Assembly: GCF_042643355.1 (NCBI RefSeq)
Contig: NZ_JBHRSS010000009.1
Span: forward strand, 124,001-188,000
Origin: Salinisphaera aquimarina
Lineage (GTDB): Bacteria; Pseudomonadota; Gammaproteobacteria; Nevskiales; Salinisphaeraceae
Direction: 5' to 3'
Length of the DNA: 64,000 bases
Positions 62,929 through 64,000 of this stretch are shown in pieces (the first letter of the stretch is position 1; each line of letters begins with the position of its first letter). Under the pieces are notes generated by a model, which was not told where the DNA came from, did not search any database, and saw only the letters and a program-made list of their open reading frames with translations. Position numbers and translations under genes: made by a program.

Positions 62929-63914
62929 GGCGCGCGCCGGGCGAGCAGCGGAGCCAACGGCGCGAGGGCATCGAAGCGCTCGACCACCGGTAACAGATAG
63001 TCGATGAAGCGCGGGGTATCGGTGAGGTATCGCGGTTTGCCGTCGCGATGGGCGATGCGCGCGAAAATCCCCAGCACCTTGATATGACGCTGGGCGCCCA
63101 TCAGTGCCAGATCCCGGGTGAAGTGGTCATAGTCGTCGCCCACCGAGATGCCGCGGGCACGTGCGGCGTCCCAGTAGTGGCGCACCCAGCCGTCGATCCG
63201 CGCCGCCGGCCAGCTGATGAAGGCATCGCGGAACAGGCTGGCGACGTCGTAGGTCACCGGGCCATAGCGCGCGTCCTGGAAATCGAGCACGCCGGGCAGC
63301 GGATGGCTGATCATGAGATTGCGCGGCATGTAGTCGCGATGCACATAGACCCGCGGCTGAGCACAGACGTTGTCGAGAATGAAGGCGAACGCGGCGTCGA
63401 TATCGGCGTTCTCGCTCGCGCTCGGCGTATAGACCAGATGCCGCGCCAGATACCAGTCGCGAAACAGTTCCAGCTCGGCGGCGAGCGTGGCCCGATCGTA
63501 GTCGGGCAGCACGCCGGGGCGACTGGCCTGCTGCCAGTCGATCAGGGCGCCGATGGCCGAGCCGAACAGCGCATCGGCATTATCGGTATCGAGCACGTCG
63601 AGAAACGTGCGCGACCCGAGATCGGTGAGCAGCAGAAAACCGTTTTCCACGTCATGGGCGAGCACCCGTGGCACGTTCAGGCCGGCCGCCTGCATCTGCT
63701 TCGCAATGGCCACGAACGCATCGTTGTTTTCGCGCTCGGGTGGCGCATCCATGGCGATCCAGCTCTGCGTGGCCTGCTGCTCGGGGCGCAGCACCCGGAA
63801 ATAGCGCCGGAAACTGGCGTCCGCCGAGGCCACCTCCCAGTCGGCTGCCCCTTCGAGCTGTGCCTGCACCCAGGCTTGCAGCGCAATGAAGCGCGCATCG
63901 TCGGGCAACGTCAT
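62925..63914 (-). CDS. amgK: anomeric MurNAc/GlcNAc kinase AmgK
   Basis: Phosphorylates C1 of MurNAc (and GlcNAc) in peptidoglycan recycling, supplying MurU. The 329-residue aminoglycoside-phosphotransferase fold has the substrate/metal loop VYVHRDYMPRNLM with the catalytic aspartate, and the DFG-like LDFQDARYGP. The paired ATGs at 63920 and 63914 are six bases apart; AGAGG sits directly against the first and six bases from the second, so 63914 is favoured. AmpG at 26.7 kb brings the substrates in. Confidence 0.92.
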   Translation of the reverse strand: MTLPDDARFIALQAWVQAQLEGAADWEVASADASFRRYFRVLRPEQQATQSWIAMDAPPERENNDAFVAIAKQMQAAGLNVPRVLAHDVENGFLLLTDLGSRTFLDVLDTDNADALFGSAIGALIDWQQASRPGVLPDYDRATLAAELELFRDWYLARHLVYTPSASENADIDAAFAFILDNVCAQPRVYVHRDYMPRNLMISHPLPGVLDFQDARYGPVTYDVASLFRDAFISWPAARIDGWVRHYWDAARARGISVGDDYDHFTRDLALMGAQRHIKVLGIFARIAHRDGKPRYLTDTPRFIDYLLPVVERFDALAPLAPLLARRAP

Positions 63915-64000
63915 GTCCATCCTCTGGTGGGTTCATGCACCGCCGCGGGGCGGCCGCACATTGCGAGCGCGCGCGGGGGTGCGCATAATCGAGCGCGATA

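Overview
The window is a continuous, gene-dense stretch of a GC-rich gammaproteobacterial chromosome. The chromosomal block mutM, rpmB-rpmG, radC, coaBC, dut, argB, pyrE and xthA, the amgK-murU recycling pair, LexA with a CTG-N10-CAG box, and a Pseudomonas-like phaC-phaZ pair all point to Gammaproteobacteria. A mevalonate route, hopanoid genes, a wax-type acyl reductase and mcl-PHA genes would suit a marine or halophilic genus such as Salinisphaera. That genus is a guess from gene content, not a measured assignment. No tRNA, rRNA, CRISPR array, insertion sequence or prophage was seen.

Region 1 (0.2-5.3 kb, + strand) is a mevalonate module: mvaD, phosphomevalonate kinase, one 760-residue protein joining HMG-CoA reductase to mevalonate kinase, and type I IPP isomerase. 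HMG-CoA synthase is not in the window. Region 2 (5.7-24.2 kb, - strand) is the most remarkable part. A squalene synthase fused to squalene-hopene cyclase starts it, followed by hpnG, hpnN, a CDP-alcohol phosphotransferase, hpnA, a DUF2147 protein, a 29-codon ORF, a 2-oxoglutarate/Fe(II) oxygenase and hpnL. A complete 2-aminoethylphosphonate pathway comes next (nucleotidyltransferase, PEP mutase fused to a second nucleotidyltransferase, phosphonopyruvate decarboxylase, transaminase), then hpnH, hpnB and hpnM. Many of these genes overlap by 4 bases. A farnesyl diphosphate synthase gene (24.4 kb, + strand) diverges from it. Together regions 1 and 2 can take HMG-CoA to IPP, FPP, squalene, hopene and adenosyl/ribosyl-hopane, and in parallel make an activated aminoethylphosphonate head group. 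I infer a phosphonolipid pathway, possibly a phosphonohopanoid pathway, that I do not know to be described.

Region 3 (25-49 kb) is mostly housekeeping: DUF4139, AmpG, XthA, PyrE, a PHA synthase/depolymerase pair, ArgB, Dut, CoaBC, RadC, a small outer-membrane protein with its own promoter, RpmB/RpmG, an orphan HyuA, a four-gene GldA/F/G-type ABC operon, MutM, an FMN glutamate-synthase-like protein, a YkvA protein, a short-chain dehydrogenase and a YeaQ-type stress protein. Much of it follows a conserved gammaproteobacterial gene order with insertions.

Region 4 (49-64 kb) has a hotdog thioesterase, TauE/SafE and DoxX-like membrane proteins, a VTT-domain/flavoprotein fusion, DAHP synthase, a cupin, a bifunctional fatty acyl reductase, HinT, FolE2 followed by the decayed tail of a second folE2, a PhaF-like phasin, LexA, an OmpA/DUF4398 lipoprotein pair and the peptidoglycan-recycling pair MurU/AmgK. 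AmpG at 27 kb and AmgK/MurU at 63 kb belong to the same recycling route. PhaC, PhaZ and the phasin together form a PHA storage system.
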